Assembly: GCA_009773375.1 (NCBI GenBank)
Contig: WRPH01000012.1
Coordinates: 17,846 to 81,845 of the forward strand
Direction of reading: 5' to 3'
Length of the DNA stretch: 64,000 bases
Source of the DNA: Paracoccaceae bacterium
GTDB taxonomy: Bacteria; Pseudomonadota; Alphaproteobacteria; Rhodobacterales; Rhodobacteraceae
The notes under the pieces are model-generated. The model worked only from the letters and a program-made list of their open reading frames with translations. It searched no databases and was not told the DNA's origin. A program made the translations under genes and the position numbers. Within the stretch, counting starts at the first letter, position 1. Every line of letters starts with the position of its first letter. This document shows positions 28,848 to 37,753 of the stretch, piece after piece.

Positions 28848-30350
28848 TTAGCCCGTCGCGGCCAGCATCACCCGTTCCTGCGTGGCATCCGCGCGCGACA
28901 GAACCCCGGTGATGCGGCCCTCTTTCAGCACCACCACCCGGTCACTGATCGCCAGCACCTCCGGCAAATCCGACGACACCACGATAATCGACATGCCTTC
29001 CGACGCCAGCTTGTTCAACAGCGTATGCACCTCGGCCTTCGCCCCCACGTCAATGCCGCGGGTCGGTTCATCGACGATCAGAATCCGCGGACGCCGGGCG
29101 ACCCATTTCGCAATCACCACCTTTTGCTGATTGCCGCCCGACAGGTTCAGCACCTTCTGTTCCGGCGATGGCGTCTTGATGCCCAGCGACTTGATATACT
29201 GCACGCAGGCATTGGTTTCGCGTTTGCGGTTCACCACGTCCATTTTGCAGTAATCCGACAGATGCGTCAGGCTGAAATTCTCGCGCACCGACATGCCCAG
29301 CACCAGCCCCAGTTCCTTGCGGTCTTCGGTGACAAAGCCGATGCCCTGTTCAATTGCCTGCGACGGTTCGCGGATGGTCACGGTTTTGCCGTCTATGCTG
29401 ATCGTGCCAACACTGGCGCGGCTGCCGAAAATCATCTCCATGATCTCGGTGCGGCCAGAGCCGACAAGACCGAAAAAGCCCAAGACCTCGCCCTTGTGCA
29501 GATCAAAGCTGACATCCGAAACCCGCGCGCCCTGCACCGTGGGCCGCTTTAGCCCCAACCCCTTGACCGACATCAGAATCTGGTCGCTGGCATGTGAGGC
29601 ATGTTCGCCAAACAGCTGCGACATCTCGCGGTCCACCATCTTGCGGATCAGGATTTCGCGGGTCATCTCGGCAATCGGGCGGCTGTCCACCGTCATGCCA
29701 TCGCGCAGCACAGTCACCCGGTCGCCGATTTCAAAAATCTCATCCAGCCGGTGCGAGATATACACCACGCCGATATTCTGCGCCGTCAGCTTCTTCACCA
29801 TCCGCATCAGAGTCGTCGCTTCGTGATGACTTAACGAGGCAGTAGGCTCATCCATGATGATCAGCTTGGAGCGATAGGAAATCGCCCGCGCGATCTCGAC
29901 CATCTGCTTTTGCCCGATGCTCAGGCCGCCAACCAGCCGGGCGGGGTCAAGGTTCATCTCCAGCTCGGCCAGCACCGCCGCCGCATCGGCGTTCATCTTG
30001 CGCACGTCGATCATGCCAAGGTTGTTCAGCGGCTCGCGGGCCAGATAGATATTCTCGGCCACGGTCAGATTGTTCACAACTGCAAGTTCTTGATAAATAA
30101 TGCTAATCCCAAGTGTCCGCGCGTGGACAGGGTCTTTGATCGTTACTTCTTGGCCATCGACCTTGATGACGCCACCCGGATCGGCTTTGTAAACCCCGGT
30201 CATGATCTTCATCAGGGTGCTTTTGCCGGCCCCGTTTTCGCCCGCCAGCACATGGACCTCGCCACGCGCCAGTTGCAGATCGACCCGGTTCAGCGCCTTG
30301 ACCCCCGGAAAGGTCTTGGTGATCCCGTGCATTTCCAGAAAAAAGCTCAT
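28848..30350 (-). CDS. Ribose-type sugar ABC transporter ATP-binding protein
   Basis: Tandem ATPase of the RbsA/MglA family, about 500 residues. NBD1: Walker A GENGAGKSTLMKIMTGVY, signature LSIGQKQMVEIARAI, Walker B LIIMDEPTASLS. NBD2 lacks a classical Walker A (GFFGLVGSGRTEIMEMIFGS, the usual degenerate form) and has LSGGNQQKVVIAKWVARRPR and ILIVDEPTRGIDVGAK. It follows the binding protein across a terminator-like hairpin and precedes the SDR by 38 bases. Confidence 0.93.
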   Translation of the reverse strand: MSFFLEMHGITKTFPGVKALNRVDLQLARGEVHVLAGENGAGKSTLMKIMTGVYKADPGGVIKVDGQEVTIKDPVHARTLGISIIYQELAVVNNLTVAENIYLAREPLNNLGMIDVRKMNADAAAVLAELEMNLDPARLVGGLSIGQKQMVEIARAISYRSKLIIMDEPTASLSHHEATTLMRMVKKLTAQNIGVVYISHRLDEIFEIGDRVTVLRDGMTVDSRPIAEMTREILIRKMVDREMSQLFGEHASHASDQILMSVKGLGLKRPTVQGARVSDVSFDLHKGEVLGFFGLVGSGRTEIMEMIFGSRASVGTISIDGKTVTIREPSQAIEQGIGFVTEDRKELGLVLGMSVRENFSLTHLSDYCKMDVVNRKRETNACVQYIKSLGIKTPSPEQKVLNLSGGNQQKVVIAKWVARRPRILIVDEPTRGIDVGAKAEVHTLLNKLASEGMSIIVVSSDLPEVLAISDRVVVLKEGRITGVLSRADATQERVMLAATG

Positions 30351-30372
30351 CGGCGCCTCGGCTGACAAAAGG

Positions 30373-30408
30373 AAAAAGGGGGCAAAGCGGGGAGTACGCC
30401 TTGCCCCC
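30373..30408 (-). terminator. Attenuator-like terminator after the ribose-type binding-protein gene
   Basis: In the minus transcript a GGGGGCAA...TTGCCCCC stem, extended by GCG/CGC across one mismatch (30378-30408), is followed by five T (30377-30373). It lies between the binding-protein stop and the ATPase start, probably limiting ATPase expression. Confidence 0.75.
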
Positions 30409-30419
30409 AGAGAGACAGC

Positions 30420-31349
30420 TTACTTGGTGTAGCTGCCCAGGTTGTCTGCGTTCACGACCGTAACGCCGGTATCGATGTCACCGCCGGCGGCTTCACCTTT
30501 GATCTGGGAAACCAGCTGCTCGACAGCCAGTTTGCCCATGGTGACGGGACGCTGCACCATGATGCCGTTGATGTAGCCGTCTTTCACGCCCTGAATGGTG
30601 TCGGGCAGATCGTCGAAAGCGAACACGGCAACCGCGCCTTTGCGGTCAGCAAATTCCTGCTGCGCCAGAACCTTGGCCACAGCCGGGCCACCGACTTGGC
30701 TCATGCCGAAGATGCCTGCCAGATCGGGGTTGCCGCGCAGGATGGCTTCGGTCACGGAAACCGCTTTGGCCAGATCGTCTTCGGTGCCTTCAGTGGCGAC
30801 AATTTCGATATCCGGGAATGCTGCCAGCGCTTCTTTCACGCCGTCAATCCGCTCGTTCAGGTTGGAAGCGCCCAGCTGACCGGTGATGATGGCCACTTTG
30901 CCCTTGCCGCCCAGCTTTTCAGCCATGGAGTTACCCATGGTGACGCCTGCCTGCTTGTTGATCGTGCCGATATACAGGCTGCGGCCGGAATTGGCGCTGT
31001 CGGAATCGAAGGTCACAACCTTGATACCGGCATCCATCGCCTGCTTGATCACGCCTTCGACCGACTTCGGCTCATTCACCGAAATCGCGATGCCGCTGAC
31101 CTGGCGAGCAATCAGGTCTTCCATGATCTTGACCTGAGTCGCGCCCTGCGTGTTCTGCGGCACAACCCACTGATAGCCCACGCCCAACGCTTCTGCTGCA
31201 GCCTGCGCGCCGGTGTTGCAATCGTCAAAGAACGGCACGGCCACTTTCGGGATAACCGCAATGGTGATGTCTTGTGCCACCGCAGCAGTGCCTGCCAGCA
31301 TCGCCATGGTGATCATCGCCGCGCGGGCGGTCTTGATAAAGGTCTTCAT
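30420..31349 (-). CDS. Ribose-type sugar ABC transporter substrate-binding protein
   Basis: Periplasmic protein of the RbsB family, about 309 residues. Signal peptide MKTFIKTARAAMITMAMLAG...AVAQD, then ITIAVIPKVAVPFFDDCNTG, GIAISVNEPKSVEGVIKQAM, VVTFDSDSANSGRSLYIGTI and a C-terminal GVTVVNADNL. AGGAGAG precedes the ATG at 31349. The ligand is unknown; linkage with ltnD/otnKC suggests a four-carbon sugar acid or its lactone. Confidence 0.93.
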   Translation of the reverse strand: MKTFIKTARAAMITMAMLAGTAAVAQDITIAVIPKVAVPFFDDCNTGAQAAAEALGVGYQWVVPQNTQGATQVKIMEDLIARQVSGIAISVNEPKSVEGVIKQAMDAGIKVVTFDSDSANSGRSLYIGTINKQAGVTMGNSMAEKLGGKGKVAIITGQLGASNLNERIDGVKEALAAFPDIEIVATEGTEDDLAKAVSVTEAILRGNPDLAGIFGMSQVGGPAVAKVLAQQEFADRKGAVAVFAFDDLPDTIQGVKDGYINGIMVQRPVTMGKLAVEQLVSQIKGEAAGGDIDTGVTVVNADNLGSYTK

Positions 31350-31429
31350 CAGTCTCTCCTCCACTTCCGCTCGTCCTCCGAGACGGATTTTGTTGAACCT
31401 TCGTCCGTCCGGTGGAAACCGCCGCTCCT

Positions 31430-32434
31430 TCAGCTGTTTCCGCCGGAAAGTTTGTTGCGCAGGACATCCAGACTGACCGCGATCAGAATGACGCCGCCGG
31501 TAATGGCCTGCTGGGCATAGGTATTGATGTTCAAAAGCACGATGCCGTTGGCAATGACGCCGACCAGAGCTGCACCGATCACCGCACCGCTGACGCTGCC
31601 GACACCACCTGCAAGGCTGGCCCCGCCAATCGCCGCCGCCGCAATCACGTCCAGCTCGGACCCGAAGCCCGAGGCCGGTTCTGCCGAAAGATAGCGCGAA
31701 AACCCGATGATCCCGGCCAGCGAGGCAATCGTCGACGACAGCATATACACCGACAGCTTGACGCGATTGGTCTTCACCCCGCTCAGCCGTGCCGCATGTT
31801 CATTGCCGCCGGTGGCATAGACGTGGCGGCCAAACCGGGTGCGCCGCATGATCAGCGCAAACACCACCATCAGCACCAGCATGATCACCACCGGCACCGG
31901 CACAAAGCCGATATAACCCTGCCCCAGCTTGGAAAAGCTTTCCGGGGTGTCGGGCGTCACCGGCACACCATGCGTTACCATGTACATCAGGCCACGCCCG
32001 ATGCTCAGTGTGCCAAGCGTGGCGATGAACGGCGGCAAGCCGATAGCCGTGATCAAAAGCCCGTTCACCAGACCAAAGGTGATCCCAACCGCGATGCCCG
32101 CGCTGATGCTGGCTGCCTGCGAAAACCCGGCATCAAACGCCAGTGCCGTCACCAAAGAGGCCAGCCCCATCGCCGACCCAACTGACAAATCAATCCCGCC
32201 GGTGATGATCACCATCACCATGCCGATGCTCATGATCGCGGTCAGCGAGAAGGCGCGGAACACACCCATCAGGTTGTTGGTGGTCAGAAAATACGGCGTG
32301 TAAAGGCTGATCAGCGCGCCAACGACGATCATCGCCACCAGCACGTTGACCTCGCGCACCTGCCGCAACTGCGCCAGCTGGCTCCAGACCGGCGAAGCGC
32401 TGGAAGTTGTCACCTTGTTCTCCGACGCGGCCAT
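31430..32434 (-). CDS. Ribose-type sugar ABC transporter permease
   Basis: RbsC/AraH-type permease of about 334 residues with eight to ten hydrophobic segments. Family motifs: IMSIGMVMVIITGGIDLSVG, GLPPFIATLGTLSIGRGLMY and the HAARLSGVKTNRVKLSVYML coupling region. AGAGGA lies seven bases before the ATG at 32434. It is the first gene of a permease - binding protein - ATPase - SDR operon whose promoter region holds two palindromic operators. Confidence 0.93.
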   Translation of the reverse strand: MAASENKVTTSSASPVWSQLAQLRQVREVNVLVAMIVVGALISLYTPYFLTTNNLMGVFRAFSLTAIMSIGMVMVIITGGIDLSVGSAMGLASLVTALAFDAGFSQAASISAGIAVGITFGLVNGLLITAIGLPPFIATLGTLSIGRGLMYMVTHGVPVTPDTPESFSKLGQGYIGFVPVPVVIMLVLMVVFALIMRRTRFGRHVYATGGNEHAARLSGVKTNRVKLSVYMLSSTIASLAGIIGFSRYLSAEPASGFGSELDVIAAAAIGGASLAGGVGSVSGAVIGAALVGVIANGIVLLNINTYAQQAITGGVILIAVSLDVLRNKLSGGNS

Positions 32435-32546
32435 GCAGGTTCCTCTCATATTGCCATCGGCCCCGCTGCGGGCCTCGATTTTTTCGGCCCGTTTGCCCAT
32501 CTGGGCATCTTGGGCGTCCGAAAGCTTAGATCATGCTGTGCCAGCG

Positions 32547-32564
32547 AATGACAGCGCTGTCATT
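32547..32564. promoter_or_regulatory. LacI-type operator 1
   Basis: Perfect 18-bp palindrome AATGACAGCGCTGTCATT with the central CG typical of LacI-family sites, about 113 bases upstream of the permease ATG. Confidence 0.7.
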
Positions 32565-32716
32565 TCTTGGGGGAATCGAGAAAGCTGTCAATCACCATTT
32601 TTGGGATAACAGCATCCAAAACCAGCATAAAGCATGCGGAAATCCGCAGCGCCTTTGCGTTTCCGTGCAAAACAGGCCGATTCCCCGTTGTATTGAACGG
32701 GGACAAAGATCAGCAT

Positions 32717-32730
32717 TGGCAGCGCTGCCA
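32717..32730. promoter_or_regulatory. LacI-type operator 2
   Basis: Perfect 14-bp palindrome TGGCAGCGCTGCCA, 27 bases before the ATG at 32758. It fits the same TGRYAGCGYTRYCA pattern as operator 1. Confidence 0.7.
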
Positions 32731-32757
32731 TACGCGCTTCTTAAGGAAAAACCGAAC

Positions 32758-33441
32758 ATGTCATCGTCAAATCCGGTCATTCCGCCCCAAATCGCCATGA
32801 TCCACACCGTTTCCGGGCTGATCCCGCTGTTTGATGGGCTGGCAAAGCAACATTTGCCACACTGGCAGGGCTTCAACATGCTGGATGAAAGCTTGCTGCG
32901 CGGCACCATCCGCGATGGTGCGTTGTCGCAAACCACGATGTGGCGACTGGCGCAATTGGTCCGTTCGGCGGTCGAGGCCGGGGCCAGCGCCGTTGTGGTC
33001 ACCTGTTCATCGCTCGGCCTCGCCGTCGATGCCACCAAACCATTCTGCCCGGTGCCGCTGTTCCGCATTGATGAAGGTATGGCGCAGGCGGCTGTCACTC
33101 TCGGGTCGCGAATCGGCGTTCTCGCAACCCTGCGCACCACGCTGGACCCGACCAGCGATCTGATTCGGCGCAGCGCCGCGCAGGCAGATCGCCCCTGCAC
33201 CGTCATCGCCGAACTGGCCGAGGGTGCCTTTCAGAAACTCGGCTCCGGTGATACCGCCGGGCATGACGCGATGGTGGCGCAAAGCCTGCGCGAGCTTGCC
33301 CCGAAAGCCGATGTGATCGTGCTGGCGCAGGCGTCAATGGCGCGCGCCTTGGCCCTGGTGCAGAACGAATTGCCCCCGCTGCCCGTGCTGACCAGCCCGG
33401 AAATCGGCATGCAACATATCGCCCGTCAGCTTTCGGCCTGA
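32758..33441 (+). CDS. Aspartate/glutamate racemase-superfamily protein
   Basis: About 227 residues resembling the Asp/Glu/hydantoin racemase fold. The first catalytic-type cysteine is present (VVVTCSSLGLAVD). The usual second cysteine position near the C-terminus reads VIVLAQASMARAL, with no Cys, so a standard two-base racemase mechanism is unlikely. It may instead be an isomerase or decarboxylase-like member. The ATG at 32758 has AAGGA ten bases upstream. It heads a two-gene unit with the aldo/keto reductase and is divergent from the transporter operon, under the palindromic operators. Confidence 0.78.
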   Translation: MSSSNPVIPPQIAMIHTVSGLIPLFDGLAKQHLPHWQGFNMLDESLLRGTIRDGALSQTTMWRLAQLVRSAVEAGASAVVVTCSSLGLAVDATKPFCPVPLFRIDEGMAQAAVTLGSRIGVLATLRTTLDPTSDLIRRSAAQADRPCTVIAELAEGAFQKLGSGDTAGHDAMVAQSLRELAPKADVIVLAQASMARALALVQNELPPLPVLTSPEIGMQHIARQLSA

Positions 33442-33463
33442 TGGTCCTAAACAGGAGAAAACA

Positions 33464-34519
33464 ATGGAATATCGTACACTTGGCCGTTCAGGCCTTAAGG
33501 TTTCCGCCCTTACCATGGGCACGTTCACCTTTGGCGGCACCGGGCCTTTTGCCATGGTTGGCCAGCAAGGCGTGACCGAGGCGCGCCGCTTGGTTGATCT
33601 GTGCATCGACGCCGGGGTGAACCTGTTCGACACTGCCAACATGTATTCCACCGGCCTTGCAGAAGAGATTTTGGGCGAGGTTTTGGAGGGCCGTCGCGAC
33701 GATGTACTAATCACCTCCAAGGCGCGGATGCGGATCGGCACCGGCCCGAATGACGAAGGTGTGTCGCGCTATCATCTGATTCGCGAGTGTGAACGCAGCC
33801 TGAAACGCCTGCGGACCGACCATATCGACATCTATTACATGCACGAATGGGATGGCTTGACGCCGGTTGACGAAAAGCTCGCCGCGCTCGATACCTTGGT
33901 GCAGCAGGGCAAGGTGCGCTACATCGGCTGCTCGAATTATTCCGGCTGGCACATCATGAAATCGTTGGCCGTGTCGGACCGCGACCGTCGCCCGCGCTTT
34001 GTCACTCAGCAGATTCACTACACGTTGGAGGCCCGCGAGGCCGAATACGAACTGCTGCCGATTTCGGTCGACCAGGGCCTTGGCGTTCTGGTATGGAGCC
34101 CGCTCGCCGCCGGCCTACTGTCGGGCAAGCACCGCCGCGGCGTTGCCACGCCCGAAGGCTCGCGCCAGTTCGCCGGCTGGACAGAACCGCCGATCCGAGA
34201 CGTCGAAAAGCTGTGGAATATCGTGGATGTGCTTGTAAGCATTGGCGATTCGCGTGGTATTTCGGCGGCGCAGGTTGCTTTGGCGTGGTTGCTGACCCGC
34301 CCTGCCGTCAGCTCTCTGGTGTTCGGGGGGCGCACCGAGGCGCAGTTCCGCGACAATTTCGCGGCCGTTTCGTTGAAACTGACTGCGGAAGAAGTCGCGC
34401 GCCTGACCGAGGTCAGCACCATCCCGCTGATCTACCCCTACTGGCATCAGCGCAACTTCGCGACCGAGCGTTTTAGCCCAGCGGATCTGGCTTTGCATCA
34501 GGACTTTGCTGTAAAATGA
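33464..34519 (+). CDS. Aldo/keto reductase
   Basis: NADPH-dependent (alpha/beta)8 oxidoreductase, about 351 residues. Catalytic tetrad regions are visible: the Asp and Tyr in NLFDTANMYSTGLAEEI, Lys in DVLITSKARM and His in IDIYYMHEWDG. The C-terminal cofactor-binding part is SLVFGGRTEAQFRDNFAAVS. It lies 22 bases after the racemase-family gene and is probably co-transcribed. The substrate is likely an aldose or keto acid of the tetronate cluster, by context. Confidence 0.92.
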   Translation: MEYRTLGRSGLKVSALTMGTFTFGGTGPFAMVGQQGVTEARRLVDLCIDAGVNLFDTANMYSTGLAEEILGEVLEGRRDDVLITSKARMRIGTGPNDEGVSRYHLIRECERSLKRLRTDHIDIYYMHEWDGLTPVDEKLAALDTLVQQGKVRYIGCSNYSGWHIMKSLAVSDRDRRPRFVTQQIHYTLEAREAEYELLPISVDQGLGVLVWSPLAAGLLSGKHRRGVATPEGSRQFAGWTEPPIRDVEKLWNIVDVLVSIGDSRGISAAQVALAWLLTRPAVSSLVFGGRTEAQFRDNFAAVSLKLTAEEVARLTEVSTIPLIYPYWHQRNFATERFSPADLALHQDFAVK

Positions 34520-34549
34520 ATAGGTTGCGTCCGGCTTCGGTCGGGCGCC

Positions 34550-35326
34550 TCACCCCTTTTGGAATGCGTGCAACCAAGCCAAACCTGCAACTGTGCCCGC
34601 AGCCGGGCGGTATTCGCACCCGACAAAACCAGTGTATCCCAGATCATCCAGCGCTGACAGAATACGGAAATCGTCCAACTCACCGGTGCCAGGTTCATGC
34701 CGCAGCGGCACGGCGGCGATCTGAACGTGACCGATGATTGGCATCAGGGTTTTCAGCCCGGTCAACACATCGCCATGAATAATCTGGCGGTGGTAAATGT
34801 CGAACTGCAGCTTCAGGTTCGCCGCGCCTAGATCAGCGATCAGATCAGCTGCATAGTTGAAATCATTCAGAAAATACCCCGGCATGTCGCGTGCGTTGAT
34901 CGGTTCGATCAGCACATCCAGCCCGACTTGCCCGGCCTGATCGCACAGATAGGCGACCGAATCGCGGTAGCAGACGCGGGCGACAGTATCGTCGCGGCGG
35001 GCGATGCCGCTCATCACATGTACCCGGCCCACGCCCGTTGCCGCCGCGTAGCGCAGGGCTGTTACCACAGATTTGCGAAAATCCGCCTTCCGGCTTGGCA
35101 GCGCTGCCAAACCGCGCTCTCCGGCCTGCCAATCCCCCGGAGGCAGGTTGAAAAGCGCCTGTGTCAGCTGATTCTCCTGCAGCGACCGGGCAATTTGCGA
35201 CATATCGAAATCATACGGGAACAGATATTCAACAGCGTCAAAACCGGCAGCGGCAGCTTCCGCAAAACGATCCATGAAGGCGTGTTCCTGAAACATCATC
35301 GTCAGGTTGGCGGCAAAACGCGGCAT
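34550..35326 (-). CDS. otnI: 2-oxo-tetronate isomerase (hydroxypyruvate isomerase family)
   Basis: TIM-barrel sugar-isomerase-like protein of about 258 residues. MPRFAANLTMMFQEHAFMDR and VEYLFPYDFDMSQIARSLQE at the N-terminus, LIEPINARDMPGYFLNDF and LKLQFDIYHRQIIHGDVLTG in the middle, and GCEYRPAAGTVAGLAWL at the end match the Hyi/OtnI family. OtnI converts 2-oxo-tetronate to 3-oxo-tetronate. The presence of ltnD, otnK and otnC supports OtnI over plain hydroxypyruvate isomerase. The ATG at 35326 has GGAG eight bases upstream and follows the ltnD stop by two bases. Confidence 0.88.
   Translation of the reverse strand: MPRFAANLTMMFQEHAFMDRFAEAAAAGFDAVEYLFPYDFDMSQIARSLQENQLTQALFNLPPGDWQAGERGLAALPSRKADFRKSVVTALRYAAATGVGRVHVMSGIARRDDTVARVCYRDSVAYLCDQAGQVGLDVLIEPINARDMPGYFLNDFNYAADLIADLGAANLKLQFDIYHRQIIHGDVLTGLKTLMPIIGHVQIAAVPLRHEPGTGELDDFRILSALDDLGYTGFVGCEYRPAAGTVAGLAWLHAFQKG
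35095..35111. promoter_or_regulatory. LacI-operator-like palindrome inside otnI
   Basis: A 16-bp palindrome TTGGCAGCGCTGCCAA, containing the same 14-bp core as operator 2, lies within otnI codons for LPSR-type sequence. It could be an auxiliary operator or a coincidence of codon choice. Confidence 0.35.
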
Positions 35327-35328
35327 GT

Positions 35329-36243
35329 TCAGCACTCCATTCCGGGCAGCTCAAGCCCCGCCAGACCCGCGATCATCCGCGCGACCGAGGCGTCGTCATC
35401 ACGGCCCATTCCGGCGGCGGCGGTCATCACGAACATCTGCAATGCCATCGAGGCAATTGGCGTCGGGAACTTCAACCCGCGGCCAATGTCGGAAATGATA
35501 CCCAGATCCTTGGTGAAAATGTCCACCGCACTGCGCGGCGCGTAATCGCCTTCCAGAATATGCGGCACCCGGTTTTCGAACATCCAGGAATTACCCGCCG
35601 AGGCGGTAATAACCTCATAAACCTTTGCAATGTCTAGATTCATTGCTTTGGCGAAAGTGATTGCCTCGCAGGCCGCAGCGATGTGAACCCCTGCCAGCAA
35701 CTGGTTGACGATCTTGAAAGCCGCACCGGTACCCGCGTCGTCGCCCAGTTCGTAGACCTTGGCAGCGATGCTGTCCAACACCGGGCGAGCCCGCGTAAAA
35801 ACCGCCGGTTTGCCCGAGGCCATGATCGTCAAGTCGCCAGCTGCGGCTCGCACCGCGCCGCCGCTGATCGGAGCATCCAGATAGCCCAAACCGCTGGCTT
35901 CTGCCCGGGCAGCAAAGTCACGGGCGGCATCGGGCGGCATCGTCGCGCAAGACAGGATCACCCCGCCCGGTGCCATCGCTTCGGCCGCACCACCTTGGCC
36001 AAACAGCGCCGTTTCGGTTTGCGCCGCGTTCACAACCACGCATAAAACGACATCGGCCCCGGCGGCCGCTTGGCTCAGATTTTGCACCGGTCTTCCGCCA
36101 AGCGCAACCAACCGAGCTACGGCTTCGGCATTTAAATCATAGCCGCTGACCGAAAAGCCATCCCGCAACAGCGAAGACGCCATTCCAAAGCCCATAGACC
36201 CCAACCCGATGACGCAAACGTTCAAAGTGGCCCCATTCTGCAT
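35329..36243 (-). CDS. ltnD: L-threonate dehydrogenase-like NAD(P)-dependent oxidoreductase
   Basis: 3-hydroxyisobutyrate-dehydrogenase family, about 304 residues. N-terminal Rossmann motif VCVIGLGSMGFGMASSLLRD, substrate-site DAPISGGAVRAAAGDLTIMA, and catalytic-lysine segment TGAAFKIVNQLLAGVHIAAA. The C-terminal AMNLDIAKVYEVITASAGNS also fits LtnD/YgbJ. It oxidises L-threonate (or an isomer) to 2-oxo-tetronate. The ATG at 36243 has GAGGAA six bases upstream; the long upstream frame runs antisense into the kinase gene and is not used. It forms an operon with otnI. Confidence 0.9.
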   Translation of the reverse strand: MQNGATLNVCVIGLGSMGFGMASSLLRDGFSVSGYDLNAEAVARLVALGGRPVQNLSQAAAGADVVLCVVVNAAQTETALFGQGGAAEAMAPGGVILSCATMPPDAARDFAARAEASGLGYLDAPISGGAVRAAAGDLTIMASGKPAVFTRARPVLDSIAAKVYELGDDAGTGAAFKIVNQLLAGVHIAAACEAITFAKAMNLDIAKVYEVITASAGNSWMFENRVPHILEGDYAPRSAVDIFTKDLGIISDIGRGLKFPTPIASMALQMFVMTAAAGMGRDDDASVARMIAGLAGLELPGMEC

Positions 36244-36320
36244 GATATTCCTCGATTTCTTCGCTATTTCAGCGGGTTGGCGGAGTCTTTGGCAGCGGGC
36301 TTGCGTTGCAAAAGCGCGAA

Positions 36321-36334
36321 TGATAGCGTTGCCA
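36321..36334. promoter_or_regulatory. LacI-type operator 3
   Basis: TGATAGCGTTGCCA matches the TGRYAGCGYTRYCA pattern drawn from operators 1 and 2 at all positions. It lies between divergent ltnD and otnK. A weaker related sequence with the AGCGC core follows at about 36341-36355. Confidence 0.55.
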
Positions 36335-36383
36335 TAAATATCGTTAGCGCATGACAGAAACGAAAAGCAAGGCCTTAGTTCGC

Positions 36384-36407
36384 TGACAGGATCCGTCGAT
36401 CCTGTCA
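36384..36407. promoter_or_regulatory. Perfect inverted repeat upstream of otnK
   Basis: TGACAGGATC and GATCCTGTCA, ten-base arms around CGTC, lie 66 bases before the otnK ATG. It is either an operator for an unlinked regulator or a leader hairpin; there is no T-tract. Confidence 0.55.
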
Positions 36408-36472
36408 CAAGCGCCGCTAGACCCGTGCTGATCGCTGATTTTCGGGAATGCCCCCCAAGGAAAGGACCAGCC

Positions 36473-37753
36473 ATGCTGATTGGCGCAGTTGCAGATGACA
36501 TCACCGGCGCGACCGATTTGTGCCTGATGCTGGCGCGCGAAGGTCTGCGCACGGTGCAGATCATCGGCCTGCCGGAACAGGGTAAGCTGCCCGAGGCCGA
36601 TGCCATCGTTATCGCGCTGAAGTCGCGGTCGATCCCGGCAGCGCAGGCGGTGGAACTGTCAGTTGCTGCCGCCAATCTGCTGCGCGCGGGCGGGGCCGAA
36701 CAACTGCTGTTCAAATACTGCTCCACCTTCGATTCGACCGACGAAGGCAATATCGGCCCGGTGGCCGAGGCGCTGCTGGCGGTGACCGGCGGCGATCTGA
36801 CCATCGCTTGCCCGTCTTTCCCGGCGGCGGGGCGGACCACCTATCGCGGCCATCTGTTTGTCGGCGATGCGTTGCTGTCCGATAGCCCGCTGAAGGATCA
36901 CCCGCTCAATCCGATGCACGATGCCAATCTGGTGCGAGTGTTGGGGCGGCAGACCGCGCTGCCGGTCGGGTTGGTGACGATTGACACCATCGCGCGGGGC
37001 GAGGCCGCCGTGCGGCAGGCTTTTGCTGCGCAGGCTGCAGCTGGCAAGCGCATTCTAATTGTTGATACGCTGCAAGACGCCGACCTGCGCACTATCGGCG
37101 CGGCCTGTTCCGACATGCCGCTGGTGACGGGCGGCTCGGGCATTGCTTTGGGGTTGGCTGCGAATTTCGTGCGCGCGGGCAAGGTTGCGCCGCGCCCTGC
37201 GCAGGCCCGGATGGTCGCGCCTCAGGGGCGCTCGGTCGTGCTGGCGGGGTCGTGCTCGATGGCGACGCGCGGACAGATTGCGGCGGCGCAGGCGGTCGGT
37301 TTGCCGACTCTGGCCTTGGATGTTGATGCGCTGCTGTCCGGCCAGCAAACCGCCGCCAGTCTGGCCGATTGGGCGGTGGCGCAGCCGCAAGACTCCATTC
37401 CCCTGATCTATTCCAGCGCCGATCCGGCAGTTTTGCACTCCATTCAGGCCCGCTTGGGGCAGCACGCTTCCGGCGCGCTGGTGGAAGCCACGCTGGCCGA
37501 GGTGGCCCGCCTTCTGCAAAGTACCGGGTTCAGCCGCTATCTGATTGCGGGCGGCGAAACTTCGGGTGCGGTGGTGGCGGCGCTTGGAGTTACCACGCTG
37601 GAGATCGGCCCCGAAATCGCTCCCGGTGTGCCGTGGACCCGCAGTATTTCCGGGCCGGATCTGGTATTGGCACTGAAATCGGGCAACTTTGGTGCCGAGG
37701 ATTTCTTCCTGAAAGCCTGGACCCTGCTGGAGACGGAGCCTGCCGATGCCTGA
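36473..37753 (+). CDS. otnK: 3-oxo-tetronate kinase
   Basis: Four-carbon acid sugar kinase family (DUF1537-type), about 426 residues. N-terminal MLIGAVADDITGATDLCLML and LLFKYCSTFDSTDEGNIGPV are hallmark blocks. VLAGSCSMATRGQIAAAQ and the C-terminal IAGGETSGAVVAALGV are the nucleotide-binding part. It phosphorylates 3-oxo-tetronate to the 4-phosphate. The ATG at 36473 has AGGAAAGGA upstream. It overlaps otnC by eight bases. Confidence 0.94.
   Translation: MLIGAVADDITGATDLCLMLAREGLRTVQIIGLPEQGKLPEADAIVIALKSRSIPAAQAVELSVAAANLLRAGGAEQLLFKYCSTFDSTDEGNIGPVAEALLAVTGGDLTIACPSFPAAGRTTYRGHLFVGDALLSDSPLKDHPLNPMHDANLVRVLGRQTALPVGLVTIDTIARGEAAVRQAFAAQAAAGKRILIVDTLQDADLRTIGAACSDMPLVTGGSGIALGLAANFVRAGKVAPRPAQARMVAPQGRSVVLAGSCSMATRGQIAAAQAVGLPTLALDVDALLSGQQTAASLADWAVAQPQDSIPLIYSSADPAVLHSIQARLGQHASGALVEATLAEVARLLQSTGFSRYLIAGGETSGAVVAALGVTTLEIGPEIAPGVPWTRSISGPDLVLALKSGNFGAEDFFLKAWTLLETEPADA

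Larger units (their letters stand above)
32435..32757. other. Divergent control region, transporter operon/racemase-family operon
   Basis: About 323 bp without a gene. It contains the two LacI-type palindromes listed separately, one near each transcription start side. That arrangement suits coordinated control, or looping, by one tetrameric or dimeric LacI protein. The promoters themselves are not clear enough to mark. Confidence 0.6.
36244..36472. other. Divergent control region ltnD/otnK
   Basis: A 229-bp gap without a gene. It holds operator 3 (36321-36334) and the perfect 10-bp-arm inverted repeat at 36384-36407, so both divergent tetronate operons may answer to two regulators. Confidence 0.6.
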
